Made by a program: the position numbers and the translations under genes
Part shown: positions 17,687 to 27,303 of the stretch, in pieces
How the letters are laid out: each line of letters opens with the position of its first letter
Position numbering within the stretch: position 1 is the stretch's first letter
Assembly: GCF_004339545.1 (NCBI RefSeq)
Contig: NZ_SMGD01000012.1
Span: 558,001 to 622,000, forward strand
From: Celerinatantimonas diazotrophica
Lineage (GTDB): Bacteria > Pseudomonadota > Gammaproteobacteria > Enterobacterales > Celerinatantimonadaceae
Direction of reading: 5' to 3'
DNA: 64,000 bases
The notes under the pieces: model-generated
What the model was told of the DNA's origin: nothing
What the model saw: only the letters and a program-made list of their open reading frames with translations
Databases searched by the model: none

Positions 17687-19018
17687 TTAGGACATGAGCG
17701 CCAGCTTACGGTGTTGCCGTTGGCTATATATATACAGCGCAATACCTGGAATATATAAAATAGCGGACAATAGCAATGTGTTCACGCCAGCAGCATACAC
17801 CAGCCATAATCCGTAAATACTAGCCCCTAAGCCAATGAGCTTCAGTTTAAGCGATGCCCGGGTTTGTATCGTAATCTTTAATAGATAAGCACCGACTAAA
17901 AAGTATGGAATTAAAATCATCGAAGTTGAAACTAATACTAACGTGTTGTAACCCTTGCCTGTAAACATGACGAGTAGCAGACAGAACTGCACGGTTAAGT
18001 TGGTCAGTAGTAGTGAATTTTTCGGTGTTCCATTGGCATTCACTTTTGAGAATAACTTAGGGAAAGCCCCATACTGAGCCGCGGTAAAAGGGACTTCAGC
18101 AGAATACAAAATCCAACTGAGATACGATGCTAATACCGAAACAATAAGGCCTGCGCTGAGTAATACCTTACCCCAAGAGCCAGTGAGCATTGCCATTATC
18201 CCTGACATTGACGGGTTCGAGAGTGTCGCTAATTCGTTTCTGGGGACGATACCTAGTGAGAGTAATGAAATTAGAACATACAGGATCAGAGCGGTGATGA
18301 CGCCAAGATAGGTTGCTCGTCCAATGTCTTTTCGCTTTTTCGCCCGACTAGACAAAATGACTGCGCCTTCAATACCGGTGAACACCCAGAGTGTAATCAA
18401 CATCGTCCCTTTGACCTGAGTCATAAAGGATTGATCAAGGCTATGCCCTTGGGGATCAATATGAAATGTGTTGATATTAAACGAATAACCAACAACACCA
18501 ATAAAAATAAGCAGTGGGATACTCTTGGCCAGTGTCGCCAGTAAATTTATGAAGGCGGCTTGTGTGACACCTTTAAGAATAAGGCTGTACACTGACCATA
18601 ATATCAGTGATTCTCCCAGGAAGGCATATAGAGTCGTTCCTTTACCAAATATGATGGCACCCGGTGTATCGACAAAAGCCCCGAGAGCGGCAAAAGCAAC
18701 CACCAGATAACTCACGACTCCGATGGTGGCGCATAGCCAATATCCCCACGCAGAAAGAAACCCCGCTAAATCACCAAAACCTTCTTTGGCATAGATATAA
18801 ATGCCACCATCGAGCGTTGGTTTTAATCGAGATAGATGCAGAAAACACCCTGCGAGTAATAAGATCCCCAGGCCAGTGATCGTCCAGCCGACAATCATGG
18901 CATTCAAGCCGGCGACTTCAGCCATGTTCTGCGGGAGGCTAAAAACCCCACTACCGACCATCGAGCTGAAGACTAATGCCGTTAATGCGGTTAAACCAAT
19001 TCGATTCGCTTTGGACAT
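17687..19018 (-). CDS. APC-family amino acid/polyamine antiporter next to mmuM
   Basis: The 443-residue membrane protein begins with the APC signature ALTALVFSSMVGSGVFSLPQNMAEVAG and carries about twelve transmembrane segments, including LWVFTGIEGAVILSSRAKKRKDIG in the TM6 region. It resembles the basic amino acid/polyamine antiporter subfamily (ArcD, YcaM type) more than E. coli MmuP. Its start is 3 bp after the stop of the homocysteine methyltransferase gene, so the two are surely co-transcribed. By position it could import S-methylmethionine or another methyl donor, or exchange methionine; that role is inference. It ends with a basic tail. Confidence 0.85.
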   Translation of the reverse strand: MSKANRIGLTALTALVFSSMVGSGVFSLPQNMAEVAGLNAMIVGWTITGLGILLLAGCFLHLSRLKPTLDGGIYIYAKEGFGDLAGFLSAWGYWLCATIGVVSYLVVAFAALGAFVDTPGAIIFGKGTTLYAFLGESLILWSVYSLILKGVTQAAFINLLATLAKSIPLLIFIGVVGYSFNINTFHIDPQGHSLDQSFMTQVKGTMLITLWVFTGIEGAVILSSRAKKRKDIGRATYLGVITALILYVLISLLSLGIVPRNELATLSNPSMSGIMAMLTGSWGKVLLSAGLIVSVLASYLSWILYSAEVPFTAAQYGAFPKLFSKVNANGTPKNSLLLTNLTVQFCLLLVMFTGKGYNTLVLVSTSMILIPYFLVGAYLLKITIQTRASLKLKLIGLGASIYGLWLVYAAGVNTLLLSAILYIPGIALYIYSQRQHRKLALMS

Positions 19019-19021
19019 GAA

Positions 19022-19936
19022 TTAATCCCGAGCTTTAAAATGGTCACTTAACTTGGCAATGTGCTCGGGGCCGATGCCACAGCAACCGCCAATTACCGAT
19101 GCGCCGCAGGCGCGCCATTTGTCAGCCCAGGGTATATAGGACTCAGGGGTGAGGTCAGCGCGAAGCTCATCAAGCCCATCATTGGCCGTTGCATCTTTTG
19201 GCTGGGGAGGAAATGCATTGGCATACGCCCCTAGTCGGATCTCTGTTAAATTCAGTTTTTTTAAGGTATCCGCCGCCACGATTAATGCTTGTTCAATCAC
19301 TTCTGGTTGACAGCAGTTAAACAAGATTGCGCTGACACCCGCTTTAGCCATGGTGTTAACTGCTTCTTGAACGCTCTCCCCCGAGCGCAAGCATGGCTCT
19401 GAGGTTGGCTCTGAATCTTCAAGCGTAAAAGAGACCCAGAAAGGCTTTTCATCATCCGTTAGTTCTTTTACTAACCCCTTCAAGGCGAGAGATTCGGCAA
19501 TCAGGCTCTGTGTTTCTGCCAGCCAAAAATCAATCGGTGTTTTGAGACCTTCAATCAATGGTGTGGCAATATCGCGGACATGTTCTGCATCATAGAGGTC
19601 CGGGCGATACGAGCCAAATAGTGGGGGAAGTGAGCCTGCAACTTTAGCCTCGGTTCCTTGCGCAGCATCACGCGCGACTTGTCCAGATCGTTCAGCGAGC
19701 GCCAGAGCTTGCTCGGTAAAGCGCTTATCGCCGATGTGAAATGGGACTAACGAATAGCTATTGGTAGTAATGACCTGAGCACCACTTTGGATATAGTCTT
19801 GGTGAACGGTTTTGACAATCTCTGGTGTCTCAATCATTGCTAGGGCGGACCACTCTGGTTGACGAAAAGGAGCGCCTCGACGATTTAATTCTCGTCCCAT
19901 GCCACCGTCCAAGATGAGTACCGATTGTTCTGTCAT
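19022..19936 (-). CDS. mmuM: Homocysteine S-methyltransferase
   Basis: The 304-residue protein is a cobalamin-independent homocysteine methyltransferase of the MmuM/BHMT family, which makes methionine from homocysteine with S-methylmethionine or a related donor. It opens with LILDGGMGRELNRRGAPF. The zinc ligands are visible: a cysteine in LFNCCQPE near residue 210 and the cysteine pair in GGCCGIGPEHI near residue 288. It is first in a two-gene unit with an APC antiporter. A sequence resembling MetJ operator boxes lies about 20-40 bp upstream, which fits methionine control. The ATG at 19936 has only a weak ribosome binding site. Confidence 0.93.
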   Translation of the reverse strand: MTEQSVLILDGGMGRELNRRGAPFRQPEWSALAMIETPEIVKTVHQDYIQSGAQVITTNSYSLVPFHIGDKRFTEQALALAERSGQVARDAAQGTEAKVAGSLPPLFGSYRPDLYDAEHVRDIATPLIEGLKTPIDFWLAETQSLIAESLALKGLVKELTDDEKPFWVSFTLEDSEPTSEPCLRSGESVQEAVNTMAKAGVSAILFNCCQPEVIEQALIVAADTLKKLNLTEIRLGAYANAFPPQPKDATANDGLDELRADLTPESYIPWADKWRACGASVIGGCCGIGPEHIAKLSDHFKARD

Positions 19937-19955
19937 ATCTTATCTCTTATTTGAT

Positions 19956-19978
19956 TTTAGCCATTTAGACGGCTAAAT
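19956..19978 (-). promoter_or_regulatory. Possible MetJ operator upstream of mmuM
   Basis: On the minus strand the box AGCCGTCT matches the MetJ met-box consensus AGACGTCT at 7 of 8 positions, and the 8-mers on either side match at about 5 of 8 each. The region is also an inverted repeat, TTTAGCC (19956-19962) with GGCTAAA (19971-19977). It lies directly upstream of mmuM, a gene expected to belong to the methionine regulon. Confidence 0.45.
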
Positions 19979-20562
19979 GTATATGAGTATAAGTATGGCT
20001 GCAACCGCTAACTGGTAAAATTTATCTTTGAACCTTTATCGAGTCTGTTTTGAGTGGGGAAAGACTGCATTATTTTGCGTGAGCAGTACGGAAATGATTG
20101 GCTCGTTATCTTTGTATAGCGTTATCACAGTGACTACTGTTGGCAAGACTTCATACACAATGACAGATTTTATCCCCCGTTAGTCTTATCGTGTTTTTCA
20201 AAATTCTTCCTTGAGAGTTTACAGCTCGCGGCCAGATGACATAAATCCCTGACTTACTATTGCTGCCCACTTCAGCTGGCTCACTGTCGGAAATGCAAAG
20301 TCAGTATTGACCTAAATCCTAAAAACATCATCCACTAGAGATGATTCATTGTCCGTGTGGCGGTTTGAAATGTGACTTATGGCACCATCCTCTCGGGCAT
20401 AGATATTCACCAGCGGTTATAAAACTGAGAAAAATCATTAATCTACTAAAGTGTTATAACTCAATAAGTTACTTCATTATTTTTTTCATTTTTTGGCTGA
20501 ATTTTACTCAAGACCGGCCGATAAAGTTGGTGAACATGTACTCATGACACAAGGAAGTAAAA
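19979..20562. other. Gap between mmuM and the chemoreceptor gene
   Basis: About 580 bp. It must contain the mmuM promoter at its left side and the chemoreceptor promoter at its right. A 68-codon open frame at 20341-20547 has no ribosome binding site and no family resemblance, and I do not regard it as a gene. I see no repeat, hairpin with T-run or RNA gene here. Confidence 0.5.
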
Positions 20563-22479
20563 GTGAGATCATTCGGTTTAAAGTCGGTACTTATCATATC
20601 CATCCTTTCTTTAGTGGGCTTATCGGTCGCTATTTCTAATTATCTTTCTTATGCCAGACAAAAAAGTGATTTGCAGGAACAGATTATTAAGGCTCATCAG
20701 CAACTGGTCGCTGATCAGTCACATTTAGTCGAAAGCTTTATTAGTGAAAAAATTCAAGGGTTAAAAGGGTTAGGAGAAAAATATAAATCGGCACCTCTGC
20801 CCGCACACAATGCCCAAGAATATATCGAGCTGAGTCAGATTTTCGCAACAACTTTAAATACGGGCAGCTCTTTTATTGGTTTAGCAAAAACAGGGGATGC
20901 ATACTGGAACTTAACCAGTGCCAGCTGGCCCGATCATAAGTTTGAGGGTGATATTCGTAAGATGGGATATTACCAAGACGGGCGCAAAGCCATTACTCCT
21001 TTGATTACGGCACCATATCCGGATGAAGCCGATCCTAAAATATATTGGATCAGTATGGTGCAGCGTATTCAGCAAGGGATGATTGGGGCTGATATGAAGC
21101 TCGGATTTCTAAATAAATTGGTAGTGAATGTCGCGAAGAAACAAAAAGCGGTCGCATTGATTTTGAACCAGAACTCACTGGTACTTGCTTCCTCGGAGCC
21201 AAATAAGATAAAGCCGGGAAATAAAGCGCAAGACATTGCTTGGTTGCAACCCGCAATTGCGAGTGTGGTACAAAATACCCAGACCATTCGTGAGCTCAAA
21301 CGTCAGGACGGAGAGCTCCTTTTTGCTCACCGAATTAATGTTGCTAATCAGCATTGGTACTTTGCCATTATTGTGAATAAAGCGGATGTCTTTGCCAGTC
21401 TTGCGTCGGCACGTTATGCCGCCATTATTACAGCGGCGATTCTGATTTTTGCGAGTGTGGTCATTGCATTTTTAGTGATTCAATTGGTATATCGCCCCAT
21501 CGTATCGCTTAAGTCAATGGTGCACAGCTTATCCAGTGGGGATGCCGATTTAACGCAACGCTTAACGGTATCGACCAATGATGATCTGGGTCAGATTGCT
21601 CAGAGTGTGAACCTGTTCGTCGATAAGTTGCAGTCGATGATGAAAGAGATTCGCCGAGCCACGTTAACGCTGAACGATAATATTACGCAGATGGAACAAT
21701 TTTCGAAAGATAATTCGCAAATGCTCAATCATCATGTGACTGAGACTGAGCAGGTGGTTACAGCGATTGATGAGATGAATGCGACCGCGAGTGCCATGGC
21801 TCGTGACATCGCCCATGCTGCTGAGTTAACAGAGCGCACTAACCAAGAAAGTTTTGAATCTAGCAAGCTGGTGGCGAAGTCCCAGAATAATATTGTTACA
21901 TTGATAAGCGGTGTTGATAACGCCTCTGAGCGTGTCAATGGCATGAATGAGGAAACCAAAAATATCAATACGATATTGAATGTCATCGGGGGGATCTCAG
22001 AGCAGACTAATTTACTGGCGCTCAATGCTGCCATTGAAGCTGCTCGTGCTGGCGAGCAGGGGCGTGGGTTTGCTGTGGTTGCGGATGAAGTTCGACAGTT
22101 GGCCATGCGTACTCAGGATAGTACTAAACAGATTGAGGAGGTTCTCAAACGGTTGGTGATTGGCAGTCAAGATGTGGTCACGGCGATGGAACAGACTAAA
22201 TCTCAGTGTCAACAGACTTCCCAAGAGGCACAAAGTGTTGCGACAGGATTAGAAGTTGTCATCCATTCGATTTCCGAAATTAATGATCTGAGTCGCCAAA
22301 TTGCAACGGCTGCCGAAGAACAAACCAGTGTGACTGAGAATGTTAGTATGAACATGAATGCGCTCAATGAAATTGTCAGTAATTTGGCTAGTAATGGTGA
22401 AAAAACGCATTCAGGAATGAAGTCGGTTGCTTCGGTGAATCAACAGCTTACTGAGATTGTCTCACGCTTTAAAGTTTAA
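20563..22479 (+). CDS. Methyl-accepting chemotaxis protein with Cache-type periplasmic sensor
   Basis: A 638-residue transmembrane chemoreceptor. TM1 lies at about residues 7-27, the periplasmic region at about 30-285 contains Cache-like elements ([23 protein letters not shown] and a C-terminal [14 protein letters not shown]), and TM2 lies at about 288-310. A HAMP domain follows ([11 protein letters not shown] to [13 protein letters not shown]), then the methyl-accepting coiled coil with the conserved hairpin [19 protein letters not shown]. The GTG start is supported by AAGGAAG six bases upstream. It stands alone with its own terminator. The ligand is unknown. Confidence 0.93.
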   Translation: MRSFGLKSVLIISILSLVGLSVAISNYLSYARQKSDLQEQIIKAHQQLVADQSHLVESFISEKIQGLKGLGEKYKSAPLPAHNAQEYIELSQIFATTLNTGSSFIGLAKTGDAYWNLTSASWPDHKFEGDIRKMGYYQDGRKAITPLITAPYPDEADPKIYWISMVQRIQQGMIGADMKLGFLNKLVVNVAKKQKAVALILNQNSLVLASSEPNKIKPGNKAQDIAWLQPAIASVVQNTQTIRELKRQDGELLFAHRINVANQHWYFAIIVNKADVFASLASARYAAIITAAILIFASVVIAFLVIQLVYRPIVSLKSMVHSLSSGDADLTQRLTVSTNDDLGQIAQSVNLFVDKLQSMMKEIRRATLTLNDNITQMEQFSKDNSQMLNHHVTETEQVVTAIDEMNATASAMARDIAHAAELTERTNQESFESSKLVAKSQNNIVTLISGVDNASERVNGMNEETKNINTILNVIGGISEQTNLLALNAAIEAARAGEQGRGFAVVADEVRQLAMRTQDSTKQIEEVLKRLVIGSQDVVTAMEQTKSQCQQTSQEAQSVATGLEVVIHSISEINDLSRQIATAAEEQTSVTENVSMNMNALNEIVSNLASNGEKTHSGMKSVASVNQQLTEIVSRFKV

Positions 22480-22514
22480 CCTTAACAACACGAGATTATT
22501 GAAGTTTTAACGAT

Positions 22515-22549
22515 ACGAGGTTAGCAGGAATGCTAACCTCGTGCTTATT
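22515..22549 (+). terminator. Terminator of the chemoreceptor gene
   Basis: ACGAGGTTAGCA at 22515-22526 pairs perfectly with 22531-22542 across a GGAA loop; GCTTATTT follows. It lies 36 bp after the stop codon. Confidence 0.85.
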
Positions 22550-22927
22550 TGGGTATAAAAAGTCTGGTTGCTTCAATGCTCCGTTGCATGGCATGCCTGA
22601 GTATCAGAGCTTGCGCCACTGCAGCGCGTTTTTATTGAAAAAGCTCTAGCCTGGCAAGCCGTCAACGTTTTTCACTTCTGTTTAATTCACGATATCTCAA
22701 GGAAAATATCAAACTAACTATCAACATCATTGATATGCTGCTCGCAGGCTTATGCCCTATGCCCAAAGTGGCTGATATTATCTTCTGGATATAAAAGCGC
22801 CAATCGCCCAACGTGAATATTATGGCACTGTGGATTAAACCCAGTTGGCGATAGAAAAGGAGGGTTACCCCAAGCGGAAAATTTATCTACAATAACGGCG
22901 GTTATTCTCAGGGCATAGGACTGTGTC
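22550..22927. other. Gap upstream of mdcR
   Basis: About 380 bp containing no credible gene. The mdcR promoter should lie in the right part. I see no strong hairpin and no clear regulator site. Confidence 0.5.
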
Positions 22928-23851
22928 ATGATTGATGCGGAAATCACCTTCCGTAAGCTGGAAATTTTTCTCTGCTATATGCAAGAGGAAACAATTAGCC
23001 GCGCGGCTAATCAGTTAGGCATTAGCAGTGTCAGTGTGCACCGGGCGCTGCATTCGCTTGAAGAGGGGATGCGTTGTCCATTGTTTACCCATAAAGGGCG
23101 AAATTTGGTGCCGCTGCCTCAAGCTCATCGGTTAGCCGAACATGCCACTGAAGTCTTGAGTAAAATGCATCAAGGCATCGATGAAACTCGTCAGATAGCC
23201 GGCATCGGGCAGGGGCGAGTTCGGATTGGTACCTTGTATTCGCTCACGCTGGATACTGTGCCGAAGCTGTTAATGGGGCTTAAGTTGCGTCGCTCTGAGT
23301 TGGAAGTTGATCTCACCATGGGATCGAATAGCGATTTGCTGCACCAGTTGGAACATCAGAAATTACACGCCATTTTAATCTCGGTAACCGATTCGGACGT
23401 CGATCAACATCAGTATGAAGTGTTACCCCTGTTTGAAGATGACATTTTTCTCGCGGCCCCTAAACTTTCGACATTATCTGATCGGCATAGTGTTGATTTG
23501 CGCAGTTTGAAAAATGAGCACTTTGTGTCATTAAACGAAGGTTTCGCAACCTATCACGGGTTTCAAGAAGCATTTAAGATTGCCGGCTTTGCCCCCAAAA
23601 TTGTGACTCGGGTGAATGATATTTTTTCGATGGTTAACCTTGTGCAGGCCGGAGTTGGGTATACGCTCTTGCCGGGACGGTTGATTCATGCCTATCGCGA
23701 TTCAATTCGGATCCTTTCGCTGAGCTCTGATTACCAGATGCGCCAAACCATTGCACTGGTTTATGCGCATAATCAGCAACTTGATCCGAACCTACTGGCA
23801 CTGGTGGCCGAGGGGCGTATGTATGCCCGACGACGGAGTGAAAAACGTTAA
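22928..23851 (+). CDS. mdcR: LysR-family regulator of malonate decarboxylase genes
   Basis: The 307-residue protein has an N-terminal LysR helix-turn-helix (FRKLEIFLCYMQEETISRAA, then ISSVSVHRALHSLEEG) and a C-terminal effector domain with the QAGVGYTLLPGRL motif near residue 245. It resembles MdcR, the malonate-responsive activator of mdc operons. It converges exactly on mdcH, with its stop codon directly abutting the mdcH stop codon. This is the Klebsiella-like gene set but with mdcR at the distal end of the operon. Its probable target is the region upstream of mdcA, where a direct repeat is present. Confidence 0.88.
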   Translation: MIDAEITFRKLEIFLCYMQEETISRAANQLGISSVSVHRALHSLEEGMRCPLFTHKGRNLVPLPQAHRLAEHATEVLSKMHQGIDETRQIAGIGQGRVRIGTLYSLTLDTVPKLLMGLKLRRSELEVDLTMGSNSDLLHQLEHQKLHAILISVTDSDVDQHQYEVLPLFEDDIFLAAPKLSTLSDRHSVDLRSLKNEHFVSLNEGFATYHGFQEAFKIAGFAPKIVTRVNDIFSMVNLVQAGVGYTLLPGRLIHAYRDSIRILSLSSDYQMRQTIALVYAHNQQLDPNLLALVAEGRMYARRRSEKR

Positions 23852-24784
23852 TTAATAGCGTGCCTGATGAGTACGCTTGGCGAGCGTTTGAATCGTTTCA
23901 AATGGGGTTTGTGATACACTTAAGGCTTCGCCATCGACCATAACCGGTTTGGTCAGTCGAGTCAGTATCGAGCCTGGCGGACATTCAACTGCCAGTCGAA
24001 CATCACGCTGGTAAGCACTGAGCATGGCTTCATTCCACTTCACTTGGCGGGCCATATTCATGGCTAAATCATCTCTTATTTTATCGGCCTGCCATAGAAC
24101 TCGGCCGGTAGAACCGCTTAAATAAGCATATTGAGGGCGATGAAAGCTCACCTGTGCCATCGCTTGTGCGAGCTCTTGGGCTGGTTTATTGAGTAGCTCA
24201 CAGTGCGAAGGCACACTGACTTGGAGTCGGGTTCCACCGCCGCCATGGGCTTTGGCCAGTTCGATCACTTTTTGCATAGCGACTTCGTTACCCGCTACAA
24301 CTAGCTGCTGCTCAGCATTAATATTAGCCAGATAAAGCGGGGTTTCAGGTCGATTAATTTGCTGAACAATCGCTTCAACCTGATCAATAAATAATCCTTT
24401 GATTGCACTGAGACCATAGTCTTGAGGATAAGCGTCCTGCATAAGCTGGCCTCGCAGCGCAACGATTGTTAGTGCATCACTAAAATCAAGCGCCCCACAG
24501 ACGACTGCCGCGGCAAAGGCACCGATTGATAAACCACAGGTCATATCTGGGATGATCCCCTGAGAGAGCATGATGTCACTGTGGATCACGCCACTCATTA
24601 ACAGGCACAACTGCACGGCGCGAGTATTTTTGAGTGCTGCAGCGGTATCTAATTCAAGTACATCTTCGTTCAGTATTTCGCATGCTTGCTGAAGGCGTGC
24701 TTGGGTGATGTCATGGTGGGGAAGATCATCGAGCATGTCGATGTATTGGGGTCCCTGACCGGGAAAAGTAAAGATCACTTTCAT
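23852..24784 (-). CDS. mdcH: Malonyl-CoA:ACP malonyltransferase of the malonate decarboxylase system
   Basis: The 310-residue protein has the acyltransferase fold, with FTFPGQGPQYIDML at the start, the nucleophile elbow GLSIGAFAAAVV near residue 90 (serine in GLSIG) and a histidine in SVPSHCELL near residue 198. In this system it loads malonyl onto the MdcC thiol to start the cycle. ATG 24784 overlaps the mdcG stop as ATGA, the classic sign of translational coupling, so I chose it over the longer frame starting at 24811. It is the last gene of mdcABCDEFGH. Confidence 0.93.
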   Translation of the reverse strand: MKVIFTFPGQGPQYIDMLDDLPHHDITQARLQQACEILNEDVLELDTAAALKNTRAVQLCLLMSGVIHSDIMLSQGIIPDMTCGLSIGAFAAAVVCGALDFSDALTIVALRGQLMQDAYPQDYGLSAIKGLFIDQVEAIVQQINRPETPLYLANINAEQQLVVAGNEVAMQKVIELAKAHGGGGTRLQVSVPSHCELLNKPAQELAQAMAQVSFHRPQYAYLSGSTGRVLWQADKIRDDLAMNMARQVKWNEAMLSAYQRDVRLAVECPPGSILTRLTKPVMVDGEALSVSQTPFETIQTLAKRTHQARY

Positions 24785-25413
24785 AGTACCTCCGGTTGTG
24801 CGGCTGACCAAGGGTTTGAGCTTAAATAGGGGCCAGTGTTACTTTTGACTAAAACCTGCTCAGAATGTTGGAGCCAATCATTTAAAGCAACACCGCCTGC
24901 GGGTGTTTCAAGTTGAATATCCACACGTACGGGCAGATTTTTAGTTGCCTTAAGAATCAACTTAAAATCATCTGCATGAGGACGTGTAGGGGCTAGTACT
25001 TGCAAGTCCAGATCACTCTGGGCTCGCATCGCAATGGAGCCAGTGGCTAGGGAATAGCCGCAACTGCCAGTAACGCCCCAAGGGAGCGGCCAATTTAGCT
25101 TGGCGAGTTGCATGAGGCTGTGAACCACTGGCAAATGCTGCCAATTATAGCGTTGCCAGTATTGCTCGTGAATTAGATCTTGTGGGCGAACGCGTTTAAT
25201 TATGTGCTTTGTTTCAATCCAACAAGCTTGACGCTGTGAGCGTAATGTTCCGCGAATGCCGGCGGCAATAAGCCCCTCACGATTTTGGTCTCGACGGATC
25301 ACAACTGGTAAATTGTGTCGATAGGTCTGTTTGACCCATTCGGGCATTACCTCTGTGAGGTGCAATGCATCCAGCGTATCTATCCAAACTAAATCATGAG
25401 GGGTAAATTGCAT
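24781..25413 (-). CDS. mdcG: Phosphoribosyl-dephospho-CoA transferase
   Basis: The 210-residue enzyme attaches the 2'-(5''-phosphoribosyl)-3'-dephospho-CoA prosthetic group to apo-MdcC. It carries a nucleotidyltransferase-like motif, GSIAMRAQSDLDLQVL near residue 127, whose aspartate pair is expected to bind the metal and the diphosphate of the precursor. The C-terminal half includes PVRVDIQLETPAGGVAL. Its length matches MdcG. It lies 18 bp downstream of mdcF and overlaps mdcH by four bases. It needs the MdcB product as substrate, and mdcB is present upstream. Confidence 0.92.
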   Translation of the reverse strand: MQFTPHDLVWIDTLDALHLTEVMPEWVKQTYRHNLPVVIRRDQNREGLIAAGIRGTLRSQRQACWIETKHIIKRVRPQDLIHEQYWQRYNWQHLPVVHSLMQLAKLNWPLPWGVTGSCGYSLATGSIAMRAQSDLDLQVLAPTRPHADDFKLILKATKNLPVRVDIQLETPAGGVALNDWLQHSEQVLVKSNTGPYLSSNPWSAAQPEVL

Positions 25414-25431
25414 GGTTAAATCCTTAACTGA

Positions 25432-26397
25432 TTAATGCATCATGCCCGATGTCAGAGATAAGAACAGCGGGAGTGTCACGATACATAAAGCAGAACTTAA
25501 TAGCAGTGTTGCTTCGGCATCAGGAGATTGCACCCCAAACCGGTTACCAAATACGACCCCGAAGAAACCGGCAGACAGGGCAATCATTAAGATAGCAGTG
25601 ACCGCAATTTGGGGCTGAATGCCGAAGATAACAACCAATCCCCAGGCAATAAATGGTTGGATTAAGTTTTTGGTTAAGAATGACACCAGCACAGCTTTAT
25701 TAATGGTCAGTTTACGTGCAGATAGGATCACACCGGTTAAGAATAATGCAGAGCCTGTGGCGGCAATTCCCAGTGGTTTAATCGCATGTAGAACGATGTG
25801 TGGCATGTGCAAGCCAATCGCAGAGAGAATCACCCCTAAAAGTGGACCTAAGACAATTGGTTTTTTAAATGAACGCCACATAAGTACGGGTAACATCGAC
25901 AAAGTGGAACCTTGTGCGGTGCCAGCTGCACGTGATTTTTCTCGTTCGAGGATCAGTAAGCAGAAAGGTGTCATTAATACTGACCCACAGGCAATAGAGA
26001 CCGCAACAGCCAGTGATGTAGAAGAGCTGTTACCAAAGACACTTCCTAAGATTGGTAACCCTAAAGCAGCGTAGTTAGGCAGCGCCACGGTTAGCGTTAA
26101 TACTGCTGAGTCTTGTGGCGATTTTTTAAAGCCTTTGGTGGCAATAAAGTACATCGCTGCATACGCAATCCACATTGATAGCGTTAGGACTACAATCAGT
26201 GATCCCTGATGGACAATCCCAGACCATGGTGTTCTTACGGTTGCACTAAATAGTGCAGCTGGCAGCGCAAAGTCCATCACAAAGATATTTAAAAGAGATA
26301 CATTTTTGTTATCAACCATCTTTGCTTTGCCGGCCCAGAAGCCGAGGATCATGATGACAAAAATAGGTGTCAGTGCATTAATAATTACATAAGTCAT
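25432..26397 (-). CDS. mdcF: Malonate transporter, auxin efflux carrier (AEC) family
   Basis: A 321-residue membrane protein with about ten hydrophobic segments of the AEC family. It shows the ALTPIFVIMILGFWAGK N-terminus, LPNYAALGLPILGSVFG in the first half (the conserved broken helix) and the SAGFFGVVFGNRFG segment near the end. In Klebsiella-type mdc operons MdcF is the proposed malonate carrier; other bacteria use MdcLM instead. It lies downstream of mdcE, and a hairpin occupies the 88-bp gap. Location is the inner membrane. Confidence 0.9.
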   Translation of the reverse strand: MTYVIINALTPIFVIMILGFWAGKAKMVDNKNVSLLNIFVMDFALPAALFSATVRTPWSGIVHQGSLIVVLTLSMWIAYAAMYFIATKGFKKSPQDSAVLTLTVALPNYAALGLPILGSVFGNSSSTSLAVAVSIACGSVLMTPFCLLILEREKSRAAGTAQGSTLSMLPVLMWRSFKKPIVLGPLLGVILSAIGLHMPHIVLHAIKPLGIAATGSALFLTGVILSARKLTINKAVLVSFLTKNLIQPFIAWGLVVIFGIQPQIAVTAILMIALSAGFFGVVFGNRFGVQSPDAEATLLLSSALCIVTLPLFLSLTSGMMH

Positions 26398-26428
26398 TTT
26401 AGTTAACTCATAAAGGATTGAGTGATAA

Positions 26429-26451
26429 AAGGCCAGCCTAAAACTGGCCTT
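26429..26451 (-). terminator. Hairpin between mdcE and mdcF
   Basis: AAGGCCAG at 26429-26436 and CTGGCCTT at 26444-26451 are exact reverse complements with a 7-base loop. On the minus strand the stem is followed by TTAT after its own TT, a partial U-run. It lies inside the mdc operon, after the five core enzyme genes, so it is more likely a leaky terminator or a processing site than a full stop. Confidence 0.55.
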
Positions 26452-26485
26452 CTGCTATCAATCGGCTGTTATTGTTAGTTTCTAA

Positions 26486-27292
26486 TTAAGCCCATTGTTG
26501 ACGCATTAGTTCACGAACAGTACTGGAGTTTTTACGATTCTCAGCACCTAATCGATTCGCTAAAGATGAGCCGTTGGCTCGTGCTTGGCTGATTTGATGA
26601 ACAACACTGTTCAGCACAGTCGCAATGGCTGTTTCATCAGGTTGGTCCGCATTGGCAACATTCACCAGCTCATCTAAGATACCGAGGCTGGCGTAGTTTT
26701 TAATGTCGTAAGCCATTGGCGGAATCGTTGAAGCCAGTTTTTCCAATGATTCAATGCTGCGAAGTGTAATGCGAGCGGCCGAGGCTTTGCCCATGGCGTG
26801 AACTTCGACATAACTATCATCAATAGCAATCAGACGATTCGCCTGATACCCATGGGCCAAGAAAGCCCCCGACATGGCTTTACCGACAATTAAGCCAATG
26901 ACTGGGTGACCAGCTAAGCGTGCTTTGGCATAAGCACCTGCCGCTGCGGCTAGGGATTGGTGGATCCCTAAGCCCTCTTCACGGCGGCCATAGGCCTGAC
27001 TGGGAACATCGATGACCGCGATGATGGCGCGTTTTACATCTTTATCAGCGTCTGCTTTGACTGCTTCGGTGACAGCTTTGGCTAGATTCCAACCCTCTAA
27101 GATGCCAACTTGGCCACCTTTCGCGCGTGGGAATTTGTTGTCTTCATCTGCAACCACGGCAATAAAACGGGCAGTCTGCTCGCCAATTGCGGCATCACTG
27201 ACCTGAACTGATGGGCAAAAGCCTTCAATCAGAGGTGCGTTATGGGTCAGCTGTTTAAACCAAGTTGCTCCGCGAGTTAATTGTATAGACAT
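26486..27292 (-). CDS. mdcE: Malonate decarboxylase gamma subunit
   Basis: The 268-residue protein is the gamma subunit that, with MdcD, decarboxylates malonyl-S-ACP to acetyl-S-ACP. It has the crotonase/carboxyltransferase fold, with a GRREEGLGIHQSLAAAAGAYA segment near residue 100 and VIGLIVGKAMSGAFLAHG near residue 128 (oxyanion-hole region). AGGAGG precedes the ATG by the usual distance. It starts 11 bp after mdcD and is followed by an intergenic hairpin. Confidence 0.94.
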   Translation of the reverse strand: MSIQLTRGATWFKQLTHNAPLIEGFCPSVQVSDAAIGEQTARFIAVVADEDNKFPRAKGGQVGILEGWNLAKAVTEAVKADADKDVKRAIIAVIDVPSQAYGRREEGLGIHQSLAAAAGAYAKARLAGHPVIGLIVGKAMSGAFLAHGYQANRLIAIDDSYVEVHAMGKASAARITLRSIESLEKLASTIPPMAYDIKNYASLGILDELVNVANADQPDETAIATVLNSVVHQISQARANGSSLANRLGAENRKNSSTVRELMRQQWA

Positions 27293-27303
27293 AAGATTTC
27301 CTC

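Noticed and set aside
20341-20547. 68-residue open frame before the chemoreceptor gene
   Set aside because: There is no ribosome binding site, no family resemblance, and the composition follows the surrounding noncoding DNA.
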